Program-made: the position numbers and the translations under genes
The notes under the pieces: generated by a model
Database searches by the model: none
The model's input: the letters and a program-made list of their open reading frames with translations, nothing else
What the model was told of the DNA's origin: nothing
NCBI RefSeq assembly: GCF_020515695.1
Contig: NZ_JAIWJA010000009.1
Span: 124,001 to 188,000 of the forward strand
Direction of reading: 5' to 3'
From: Pseudomonas sp. MWU16-30317
Lineage (GTDB): Bacteria > Pseudomonadota > Gammaproteobacteria > Pseudomonadales > Pseudomonadaceae
Length of the DNA: 64,000 bases
In this document: piece after piece, positions 33,093 to 40,953 of the stretch
How positions within the stretch are numbered: the first letter of the stretch is position 1
Layout of the letters: each line of letters opens with the position of its first letter

Positions 33093-33794
33093 ATGAGCTC
33101 GACACCTTTGAATGCAGTCGCTGAAGGCTACGGGCCGGTCAAGGCAGTGATCTTCGACATGGACGGGCTGCTGCTCGACACCGAGGGCGTGTACACCGAA
33201 GTCACGCAGATCATCGCTGATCGCTACGGTCGCACCTTTGACTGGAGCATCAAGCAGAACACCATCGGTCTTGGGGCCGGTGACCTGTCGAAGTACATCG
33301 TCAGCGCACTGGACTTGCCACTCAGCCCCGAGGAGTTCATGGAGGCTCGTGCGCCTTTGATGTACGAGCGTTTCCCCAAGGCCGGCGCTATGCCGGGTGC
33401 GGAGGCGCTGGTGCGGCACCTCAAGGCCCACGGTATCCCGGTAGCGGTAGGCACCAGCTCTTCGCTGCACTATTTCGATCTGAAGATCACCCGCCATCGT
33501 GAGTGGTTCGCGCTGTTCGATACCATCGTCACGGCGGACGACCCGCAGGTAGGCGCGGCCAAACCCGCGCCGGACATCTTTCTGGTCGCCGCCGAGCGCC
33601 TGGGCGTGGACCCGGCCGATTGTCTGGTGTTCGAGGATTCACCCTTCGGCATCACCGCCGCCAAGGCCGCTGGCATGTTCGCCCTTGCCGTACCCGACTC
33701 GGCGATGCCTGCCAGCAAATACACCCACGCCGACGGCTTGTTGCCCAGCCTCGAGGCATTTGTGCCGCAAGCTTGGGGGTTGCCGGCGCGTTGA
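33093..33794 (+). CDS. HAD-superfamily phosphatase (beta-phosphoglucomutase/GS1-like)
   Basis: A 233-residue HAD-IA hydrolase. Motif I is IFDMDGLLLDTE, motif II GTSSS, motif III lysine in GAAKPAPDIF and motif IV FEDSPFGITAAKAAG. The DGLLLDTE variant and cap length fit the group containing beta-phosphoglucomutase and pseudouridine-5'-phosphatase. The precise substrate is unknown. It is monocistronic, between radA and the convergent mapZ-like gene. Confidence 0.85.
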   Translation: MSSTPLNAVAEGYGPVKAVIFDMDGLLLDTEGVYTEVTQIIADRYGRTFDWSIKQNTIGLGAGDLSKYIVSALDLPLSPEEFMEARAPLMYERFPKAGAMPGAEALVRHLKAHGIPVAVGTSSSLHYFDLKITRHREWFALFDTIVTADDPQVGAAKPAPDIFLVAAERLGVDPADCLVFEDSPFGITAAKAAGMFALAVPDSAMPASKYTHADGLLPSLEAFVPQAWGLPAR

Positions 33795-33829
33795 CGAGAA
33801 ACGTCAGGCCTGGCGTTCATCCCTTGCAG

Positions 33830-34198
33830 TCACACCGCCAGCAACGCCGCCAGCTCTCGCTCCAGCTCCGCCTCATCGCCCAGGTTAAGCTCGATCAAGC
33901 GCCGCAGGTGGCTGATTGAATCCACGTCGATATGGCTGCAGTGAAAGCCCAGCTGGTTGTGGTCGTCGTGTACCAACTCGACTTCCATGACGACGGGGGT
34001 GTCGTCGTTCAGGTGGATGTTGGCGGTAAACGCCTGCTGGGGGTCACCTTCCCAAGGCTGCGGCTTTTCTATCAGCAGCCCTTTGAGGGACAGGTCCAGC
34101 AGTTTCACCGACCAACTGTGGCCGGCCTGGCTCAGTTCGGTCTTGGCGTCGAATGCAATGCGTACGAAGCGCCGACGTTCGGCGTGGGTGTCAGTCAT
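33830..34198 (-). CDS. mapZ: Single-domain PilZ protein, MapZ-like c-di-GMP receptor
   Basis: A 122-residue protein consisting of one PilZ domain. The c-di-GMP-binding motifs are RxxxR (Arg9-Arg13, in ERRRFVR) and DxSxxG (Asp35-Ser37-Gly40, in LLDLSLKG). Position next to radA and cstA matches P. aeruginosa PA4608 (MapZ), which binds a chemotaxis methyltransferase and alters flagellar switching. The ATG at 34198 follows GGAGAG. Orthology to MapZ is inferred from synteny plus motif. Confidence 0.82.
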   Translation of the reverse strand: MTDTHAERRRFVRIAFDAKTELSQAGHSWSVKLLDLSLKGLLIEKPQPWEGDPQQAFTANIHLNDDTPVVMEVELVHDDHNQLGFHCSHIDVDSISHLRRLIELNLGDEAELERELAALLAV

Positions 34199-34391
34199 GA
34201 TCGATCTCTCCTGGGTTGCCTGACTATAGCTCAGCGCGCCGAAGGCGATGGCGAACCGGTCGACAATCCGCACCTGCGACCCATAAAAATATCCATGCCA
34301 CGCCTCTAGGACGAACGTGGGGGTGCTCTTTGGCGTAACTCTGGCTAAACTCGAATGGCTGGTTTCCGTATCCCCTAGCTGGAACTAAAAC

Positions 34392-36458
34392 ATGAAAAAT
34401 AATAATAGTCTGCTACGCCATCTGCCATGGCTCGTAGTGGCAGTCATAGGAGCGGGCGCATTGGGTGTCGTTGCCCTGCGCCGAGGTGAACCGATCAACG
34501 CTTTATGGATCGTGGTGGCATCTGTCGCGATCTACCTGATCGCTTACCGTTACTACAGCCTGTTCATCGCCACCAAGGTGATGCAGCTCGACCCTAACCG
34601 CGCCACGCCGGCGGTGGTCAACAATGATGGACTCGATTACGTCCCGACCAACAAACACATCCTGTTCGGCCATCACTTCGCCGCGATCGCGGGTGCAGGC
34701 CCGTTGGTCGGCCCGGTACTGGCGGCGCAAATGGGCTATCTGCCCGGCACGCTGTGGCTGATCGCCGGCGTGGTGCTCGCGGGGGCGGTGCAGGACTTCA
34801 TGGTCCTGTTCCTCTCCACCCGTCGCGACGGCCGCTCGCTGGGCGACATGGTGCGTGAGGAAATGGGCCGCATCCCTGGCACCATCGCGCTGTTTGGCTG
34901 CTTCCTGATCATGATCATCATCCTCGCGGTACTCGCGCTGATCGTGGTCAAGGCGCTGGCCGAGAGCCCTTGGGGCATCTTCACGGTCATGGCGACCATC
35001 CCGATCGCGATGTTCATGGGCGTTTACATGCGCTACATCCGCCCTGGCCGCATCGGCGAAATTTCCCTGATTGGCGTGGTGCTGCTGCTGGCGTCCATCT
35101 GGGCTGGTGGCCAGATCGCCGCAGATCCGGTGTGGGCCAAGGCTTTCTCGTTCACCGGTATCCAGATCACCTGGATGCTCATCGGCTATGGTTTCGTCGC
35201 CGCCGTGCTGCCGGTATGGCTGATCCTCGCGCCACGGGACTACCTGTCGACCTTCCTGAAAATCGGCACCATCATCGCCCTGGCGATCGGCATTCTGGTG
35301 ACCATGCCCGAGCTCAAAATGCCGGCGCTCACCCAGTTCACCGACGGCACCGGGCCGGTGTGGAAAGGCACGCTGTTCCCCTTCCTGTTCATCACCATCG
35401 CCTGTGGCGCGGTATCGGGCTTTCACGCGCTGATCTCGTCGGGTACTACGCCCAAGTTGCTGGATAACGAAGTCAACGCACGTTACATCGGTTACGGCGG
35501 CATGCTCATGGAGTCGTTCGTGGCGATCATGGCCATGGTCGCGGCTTCGGTGATCGAGCCTGGCGTGTATTTCGCCATGAACAGCCCAGCCGCCGTGGTG
35601 GGTGGTGATGTGGTTGCCGTGGCGACGGCAGTCAGCAACTGGGGCTTCGCCATTACCCCTGAAGCGCTGACGGCGGTCGCCCATGACATTGGCGAAACCA
35701 CCATTCTGGCCCGCGCCGGTGGCGCGCCGACACTGGCGGTCGGTATCGCGCAGATCCTTCATCAGGTGCTGCCCGGCCAGAACACCATGGCGTTCTGGTA
35801 CCACTTCGCGATTCTGTTCGAGGCGCTGTTCATCCTGACCGCCGTCGATGCCGGTACCCGTGCCGGGCGCTTCATGCTGCAGGATCTGCTCGGCTCGTTC
35901 GTGCCCGCACTCAAGCGTACCGAGTCGTGGGGCGCCAACGTGCTCGCCACTGCCATTTGCGTGGCTTTGTGGGGCTACCTGTTGTATCAAGGCGTGATCG
36001 ATCCACTGGGCGGCATCAACACCTTGTGGCCGCTGTTCGGTATCTCCAACCAGATGCTGGCCGGTATCGCCCTGATGCTCGGCGCGGTGGTGCTGGTGAA
36101 GATGAAGCGTCAGCGCTATGTGTGGGTGCCGCTGGTGCCTGCGGTGTGGCTGTTGATTTGCACCACCACGGCGGGCTTCATCAAACTGTTCGATGCCAGC
36201 CCGGCGGTGGGCTTCCTGGCGCTGGCCAAGAAGTACAGCGACGCCCTGGCGGCCGGTCAGGTGATCGCGCCGGCCAAGAGCGTCGAGCAAATGCAGCACG
36301 TGATCTTCAACGCGTACACCAACGCGACGTTGACCGGGTTGTTCCTGTTCGTGGTCTTCGCGATTCTGTTCTTCGCGATCAAGGTCGGCGTTGCGGCCTG
36401 GGGCAAGAAGGAACGCACCGACAAGGAGGCGCCATTCCAGGCGCAGCCCAATGTGTGA
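34392..36458 (+). CDS. cstA: Carbon starvation protein A, peptide/pyruvate permease
   Basis: A 688-residue inner-membrane protein with about 16 to 18 helices. HFAAIAGAGPLVGPVLAAQMGYLPGTLWL and GAVQDFMVLFLSTRRDGRSLG are hallmark CstA blocks, and CGAVSGFHALISSGTTPK is another. CstA proteins import peptides or pyruvate, particularly under carbon limitation. It is followed 18 bases later by ybdD, its usual partner. Confidence 0.96.
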   Translation: MKNNNSLLRHLPWLVVAVIGAGALGVVALRRGEPINALWIVVASVAIYLIAYRYYSLFIATKVMQLDPNRATPAVVNNDGLDYVPTNKHILFGHHFAAIAGAGPLVGPVLAAQMGYLPGTLWLIAGVVLAGAVQDFMVLFLSTRRDGRSLGDMVREEMGRIPGTIALFGCFLIMIIILAVLALIVVKALAESPWGIFTVMATIPIAMFMGVYMRYIRPGRIGEISLIGVVLLLASIWAGGQIAADPVWAKAFSFTGIQITWMLIGYGFVAAVLPVWLILAPRDYLSTFLKIGTIIALAIGILVTMPELKMPALTQFTDGTGPVWKGTLFPFLFITIACGAVSGFHALISSGTTPKLLDNEVNARYIGYGGMLMESFVAIMAMVAASVIEPGVYFAMNSPAAVVGGDVVAVATAVSNWGFAITPEALTAVAHDIGETTILARAGGAPTLAVGIAQILHQVLPGQNTMAFWYHFAILFEALFILTAVDAGTRAGRFMLQDLLGSFVPALKRTESWGANVLATAICVALWGYLLYQGVIDPLGGINTLWPLFGISNQMLAGIALMLGAVVLVKMKRQRYVWVPLVPAVWLLICTTTAGFIKLFDASPAVGFLALAKKYSDALAAGQVIAPAKSVEQMQHVIFNAYTNATLTGLFLFVVFAILFFAIKVGVAAWGKKERTDKEAPFQAQPNV

Positions 36459-36476
36459 TCAACCGAGGGTAGCGCC

Positions 36477-36674
36477 ATGTTCAACGACCTGAGCCGGCTG
36501 GGCAAATACCTGGGCCAGGCTGCGCGCCTGATGGTCGGAATGCCTGACTACGACAATTATGTCGAGCACATGCAGACCGAACACCCGGACAAGCCGATGA
36601 TGAGCTACGAGGCGTTCTTCCGAGAGCGCCAAGAGGCGCGTTACGGCGGCAAGGGCGGGCCCAAGTGCTGTTGA
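36477..36674 (+). CDS. ybdD: YbdD/YjiX family small protein
   Basis: A 65-residue cytoplasmic protein: MVGMPDYDNYVEHM is the family core, and the chain ends GGPKCC with two cysteines. It nearly always follows a cstA-type gene and is cotranscribed with it; in E. coli the partner is needed for pyruvate uptake by BtsT/CstA. CGAGGGTAGCGCC precedes the ATG. Confidence 0.95.
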   Translation: MFNDLSRLGKYLGQAARLMVGMPDYDNYVEHMQTEHPDKPMMSYEAFFRERQEARYGGKGGPKCC

Positions 36675-36688
36675 CGCGCCGCTAATCC

Positions 36689-36780
36689 TGTAGCGAGGGG
36701 GGGCTTGCCCCCGATTGCGGACTTTCAGTCATCTCAATCTGGCTGATACACCGTCATCGGGGGCAAGCCCCCTCGCTACA
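36689..36780. repeat. REP pair, GTAGCGAGGGG family
   Basis: Long inverted arms, 36689-36714 and 36756-36780, with a spacer of about 40 bases, lie between ybdD and yjiA. It may limit read-through or processing between the two units. Confidence 0.88.
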
Positions 36781-36815
36781 TACGAGACACACATTTTTGA
36801 AGTTGGAGGCAACGT

Positions 36816-37799
36816 TTGACCCTTCCCATTCCCGTCACCGTCCTCAGCGGCTTCCTCGGCGCCGGCAAGACCACCTTGCTGCGCTACCTGCTACGCGCCG
36901 AACACGGGCTGAAAATCGCCGTGATTGAAAACGAATTCAGTGAAACCAGCATCGACACCCACCTGCTGGGCGACGAGCCGGTGCAGGTCATGACCCTCGC
37001 AAACGGCTGTGTGTGCTGTACCATCCACACCGACCTGACCAAGGCCCTGTACCTGCTGCTCGAACGACTGGATAACGGCACCATTACCTTTGATCGCCTG
37101 GTCATCGAGTGTACTGGTCTGGCCGATCCCGCCCCGGTGGCGCAGACGTTCTTCATCGACGAAGAGCTGCGCGAGCGCTACATCCTCGACGGCATCATCA
37201 CCTTGGTCGATGCCGCCAACGCCGATACCCATCTGGCCCAGACCATCGCCCAGGCGCAGGTCGGTTTTGCCGACCGCCTGTTGCTGAGCAAGACCGATCT
37301 GGTTGCAGCCGATGTCGTCGATGCGCTGAGCGCGCGCCTGACCCGCATCAACCGGCGTGCACCGATCCGTATCGCTCAGCAGGGCGAGATCGACCTCGCC
37401 GAGTTGCTGGATGTGCGTGGCTTCAACCTCAATGCCGACCTGGGCGGTGGTCTGAGTCTGCGGCCTGTCGTCGGTACCTCGGCGGACCGTATCTCGAGCC
37501 TGGTGCTGCGCACCGAGAAGCCACTGCACATCGATCGCCTCAGCGACTTCATGAACGGCCTCCTGGAAACCTACGGCAAGCAATTGCTGCGCTACAAGGG
37601 CGTGCTGAACATCGAAGGGGAATCGCGGCGGCTGGTGTTCCAAGGTGTACTGAAGCTGTATGGCTTCGACTGGGATACCGAGTGGGGTGAAGATGAATCC
37701 CGTGAAAGCGTGATGGTGTTCATTGCCGATGAGCTGCCCGAAGCGCATATCCGCCGCTCGTTTGAGGACATGCTCGATGAGATTGAGAGCGAGCCCTGA
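36816..37799 (+). CDS. yjiA: CobW/YjiA-family metallochaperone GTPase
   Basis: A 327-residue G3E GTPase. Walker A is GFLGAGKTT (residues 12-20), the metal-binding CxCC motif is CVCC (65-68), Walker B region is VIECTGLADP, and LSKTDL specifies guanine. The C-terminal CobW_C domain carries ELLRYKGVLN-type sequence (QLLRYKGVLNIEG). The start is TTG at 36816, supported by GGAGG at 36805-36809 with a 6-base spacer. Such proteins bind zinc or cobalt and deliver it to client enzymes; its client is unknown. It follows cstA-ybdD, as in other pseudomonads. Confidence 0.92.
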   Translation: MTLPIPVTVLSGFLGAGKTTLLRYLLRAEHGLKIAVIENEFSETSIDTHLLGDEPVQVMTLANGCVCCTIHTDLTKALYLLLERLDNGTITFDRLVIECTGLADPAPVAQTFFIDEELRERYILDGIITLVDAANADTHLAQTIAQAQVGFADRLLLSKTDLVAADVVDALSARLTRINRRAPIRIAQQGEIDLAELLDVRGFNLNADLGGGLSLRPVVGTSADRISSLVLRTEKPLHIDRLSDFMNGLLETYGKQLLRYKGVLNIEGESRRLVFQGVLKLYGFDWDTEWGEDESRESVMVFIADELPEAHIRRSFEDMLDEIESEP

Positions 37800-37882
37800 A
37801 GCCTGACGCGATGATTATGTAATGACTGGCAAGTGCCTGGCGCTCCTAGAGTCTTGGTTCATCCAAAGACAAGGTACTCGCC

Positions 37883-39349
37883 ATGAATCTGCATCGTTAC
37901 CGGGCTGCTATCGGGCTGTCACTGACACTGACTCTCACTGCACCGGCCGTAATTGCCGACCCTCCAGCGCCACGCTTTCTGGATAATGCCGACGGTCTGA
38001 ATACGCTCTGGAATGGAGTCGGTAAGCTGGAAACTTCCGCCAGTGGGTGTACGGCGTTCCTCATCGATACGCGCAGTGCCGACCACGCTCAAACGCCTGC
38101 CTACATACTCACCGCTGGCCACTGCGTCGACAAGTCTCCCTCTAGTGTCATCCTTGATCAGCCCATTGAGGGTACGGTGGTGTTCAATTATTTCAAGGAC
38201 ACCGCTGAAACCCGGACCAGTGTTGCGCTAAGCCAGGTCAAGTGGTCGGCGATGCACGGGGCCGACCTGGCCATTATCGAACTCGACAGCACGCTGGACC
38301 AGTTGACCGAGGCGGGGATCAATCCGTTGGCGCTTACGACCAAGCCTGTCGACGGAAGTGAAATGGTAATACTCGGTATCCCTGGTGCAGAAACCCTGCA
38401 GTGGGCTGGCTGCAAGTCGGAATGGGCCGGCACCCTTATCGAGGCACCCTGGGTTTGGCGGCACCAGGTCAAGAACAACTGCCGTGGCGTGACCCAAGGG
38501 GTGTCTGGTGCCCCTGCTATCGATCCTGCGGGAAACCGCGTGTTCGCCGTGATTGGCACCACCACCGGTGGCAGTTCGGCAGACAGTCGTCAGAACGCGC
38601 CCTTTGAGGTTGTGGACGGCGTCGCGCACTGGCGCGACGTCACCAACTACGGCTCGACCGTAGAGCATCTACCCGCCTGCTTTGCCGAAGGGCGCTTTGA
38701 CAGCACCCGTCAGGGCTGCGGCTTGCAGCCCAGCTTCTCGGTGATTCCCGACGCCGATCAGCCACCTTTGCAGGATATGAAAATGCGTCGGGATGAGCGC
38801 GGAGAGCTGATTGCACCCAGCTGGAATTATCGGTTCAGCATCAGCACACCCCATTATCGTTACAAGGCGGTTGGCGACGCCCAGGAGTGCGAAAGCGCAG
38901 TGGGCTACAGCCAAGCGCTGGACGCTCAGGACGCGGTGATCGACGATATCCTGCCGGCGCAGACAGGTGTGCACGCGCTGTGTATTTTGGGGGTAGAGTC
39001 CGACCAGCAGCGATCCTGGCCAGGCCTGCTACGCAACAGTGTGACGCACGCGGTACAGCTCCACGATCCCAGCCCAGCTCGCTCGCCCCGCATAAGCCAT
39101 GAGTGGAGCGATGACGGCAAGCTGTTGGTTCTCACTTATGTCTCCCAGCCACACACCACCACCTTGAAACTCAAACGCGGTCTGGCGGGCGAAGTCGACT
39201 GCAGTGATGAGGAGGGTTACGTCTTCTTTGATCACAATATAGCGATGGTCCGAGGGTTGGACGAACCACCGCTGCAGTTGTGTGCCTACGGCCTCGATAG
39301 CAATGGGGCGCTTTCGGAGCTCAAGGTGCACTCGATTCCGGAGGCCTGA
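37883..39349 (+). CDS. Secreted trypsin-like serine peptidase
   Basis: A 488-residue precursor with a Sec signal peptide (residues 1-25, cleavage after VIA). The chymotrypsin fold occupies roughly residues 40-250, with catalytic His80 (TAGHC), Asp128 (GADLAIIEL) and Ser208 in GVSGAP, where family members usually have GNSGG. Several cysteines (56, 81, 177, 200) could form disulfides. The C-terminal half (about 290-488) has repeated beta-like segments and no domain I recognise. AAGGTACTCGCC precedes the ATG. It stands alone between yjiA and a strong terminator. Substrate is unknown. Confidence 0.82.
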   Translation: MNLHRYRAAIGLSLTLTLTAPAVIADPPAPRFLDNADGLNTLWNGVGKLETSASGCTAFLIDTRSADHAQTPAYILTAGHCVDKSPSSVILDQPIEGTVVFNYFKDTAETRTSVALSQVKWSAMHGADLAIIELDSTLDQLTEAGINPLALTTKPVDGSEMVILGIPGAETLQWAGCKSEWAGTLIEAPWVWRHQVKNNCRGVTQGVSGAPAIDPAGNRVFAVIGTTTGGSSADSRQNAPFEVVDGVAHWRDVTNYGSTVEHLPACFAEGRFDSTRQGCGLQPSFSVIPDADQPPLQDMKMRRDERGELIAPSWNYRFSISTPHYRYKAVGDAQECESAVGYSQALDAQDAVIDDILPAQTGVHALCILGVESDQQRSWPGLLRNSVTHAVQLHDPSPARSPRISHEWSDDGKLLVLTYVSQPHTTTLKLKRGLAGEVDCSDEEGYVFFDHNIAMVRGLDEPPLQLCAYGLDSNGALSELKVHSIPEA

Positions 39350-39381
39350 CTCGATAACGGATGCATTTTCAATCAGTAACA

Positions 39382-39410
39382 AAAAGCCCGGCTCACTGAG
39401 CCGGGCTTTT
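39382..39410. terminator. Bidirectional rho-independent terminator, peptidase/glyA
   Basis: A 13-bp perfect stem, AAAAGCCCGGCTC with GAGCCGGGCTTTT, and an ACT loop. The A-run on one side and T-run on the other make it work for both convergent genes. Confidence 0.95.
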
Positions 39411-39428
39411 CATGTCACATCAACGCGA

Positions 39429-40679
39429 TCAGCCATAAACCGGCAGCTTGGCGCAGATGGCCTTGACCTTCTCGCGCACGGCGTCGATCACCGCTTCGTT
39501 ACCCAGGTCAGCCAGGATGTCGCAGATCCAGCCGGCCAATTCCTTGCACTCAGCCTCTTTGAAGCCACGGGTGGTGACGGCCGGGGTGCCGAAACGCAGG
39601 CCCGAGGTCACGAACGGCGAGCGTGGATCGTTCGGTACGGAGTTCTTGTTGACGGTGATGAAGGCGCGACCCAGGGCGGCGTCGGCATCTTTACCAGAGA
39701 TGTCCTGCTTGATCAGCGAAAGCAGGAACAGGTGGTTTTGCGTACCGCCCGACACTACGTCGAAGCCGCGCTCGATGAACACGCCAGCCATGGCCTGGGC
39801 ATTTTTCACCACTTGCTGCTGGTATTCCTTGAACTCAGGCTGCAGCGCCTCTTTGAAGCAGATCGCCTTGGCCGCGATCACGTGCTCCAGCGGGCCGCCC
39901 TGGGAGCCAGGGAAAACGGCCGAGTTGAGTTTTTTCTCGATGTCGGCGTTGGCACGGGCCAGGATCAGGCCGCCACGTGGACCGCGCAGGGTCTTGTGGG
40001 TAGTGGTGGTCACGACATCGGCGAACGGCACCGGGTTCGGGTACACGCCTGCCGCGACCAGACCAGCCACGTGGGCCATGTCGACGAACAGGTAGGCACC
40101 GACCTTGTCGGCGATTTCGCGGAAGCGCGGGAAGTCGAGGATCTGCGAGTAGGCAGAGAAGCCGGCCACGATCATTTTAGGCTTGTGTTCGACCGCCAGG
40201 CGCTCGACTTCGTCGTAGTCGATCAGACCATTGCCGTCGATACCGTACTGAATGGCGTTGTACAGCTTGCCCGACGAGCTGACGCTGGCGCCGTGGGTCA
40301 GGTGACCGCCGTGGGCCAGACTCATGCCCAGGATGGTATCGCCCGCCTGCAGCAGGGCCAGGTAGACCGCCGAGTTGGCTTGGGAGCCGGCGTGTGGCTG
40401 GACGTTGGCGTAATCGGCACCGAACAGTTGCTTGGCGCGATCGATGGCCAGTTGCTCGACCACGTCGACGAACTCGCAGCCGCCGTAATAACGCTTGCCT
40501 GGATAGCCTTCAGCGTACTTGTTGGTCAGCACCGAGCCTTGGGCTTCCATGACAGCCGGGCTGGTGTAGTTTTCGGAAGCGATCAGCTCGATGTGCTCTT
40601 CCTGGCGCTGGGCTTCTTGCTCCATGGCGGCAAAGAGATCGGCGTCGTACTTGGCAATAGTCAAATCACGGCGGAACAT
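39429..40679 (-). CDS. glyA: Serine hydroxymethyltransferase
   Basis: A 416-residue PLP enzyme interconverting serine and glycine with tetrahydrofolate. IELIASENYTSPAVM is the N-terminal signature, and the PLP lysine is in TTTTHKTLRGPRGG. The start is ATG at 40679 (MFRRDLTIAKYDADLF), with GAGGACCGC upstream; an upstream ATG adds 12 poor residues. Pseudomonas often has more than one glyA; position beside morA matches the P. aeruginosa copy glyA3. Confidence 0.96.
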   Translation of the reverse strand: MFRRDLTIAKYDADLFAAMEQEAQRQEEHIELIASENYTSPAVMEAQGSVLTNKYAEGYPGKRYYGGCEFVDVVEQLAIDRAKQLFGADYANVQPHAGSQANSAVYLALLQAGDTILGMSLAHGGHLTHGASVSSSGKLYNAIQYGIDGNGLIDYDEVERLAVEHKPKMIVAGFSAYSQILDFPRFREIADKVGAYLFVDMAHVAGLVAAGVYPNPVPFADVVTTTTHKTLRGPRGGLILARANADIEKKLNSAVFPGSQGGPLEHVIAAKAICFKEALQPEFKEYQQQVVKNAQAMAGVFIERGFDVVSGGTQNHLFLLSLIKQDISGKDADAALGRAFITVNKNSVPNDPRSPFVTSGLRFGTPAVTTRGFKEAECKELAGWICDILADLGNEAVIDAVREKVKAICAKLPVYG

Positions 40680-40815
40680 GGCGGTCCTCGAGGATCGGTC
40701 AGAAAAGGGGGGCATTCTAACCCATCAAAAGTTATCTGGCATATGAATGCCAATCATCGCTTGGACGAGCGGGATTCATATGGGCTGCATCAGACGACAG
40801 ATTGGCGGCGCGCCG

Positions 40816-40931
40816 TTCGCGAGCAAGCTTCGCTCCCACAGTGCCAGCGTTGCGGCGGCGTCCACCCGTGATTCCCAGAGTGCTGACAGATCCGGCGGCG
40901 TCCACCTGTGGGAGCGAGGCTTGCCCGCGAA
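40816..40931. repeat. REP pair with a long spacer, CTTGCCCGCGAA family
   Basis: Arms at 40816-40840 and 40907-40931 are inverted and 66 bases apart, between glyA and morA. The spacer itself holds a repeated GGCGGCGTCCACC motif (40852-40864 and 40893-40905). Confidence 0.85.
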
Positions 40932-40953
40932 GAGGCCCGCAAGATCACCGCAC

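Noticed and set aside
34503..36299. 598-residue open frame antisense to cstA
   Set aside because: Histidine-, glutamine- and arginine-rich shadow of a membrane protein; no domain.
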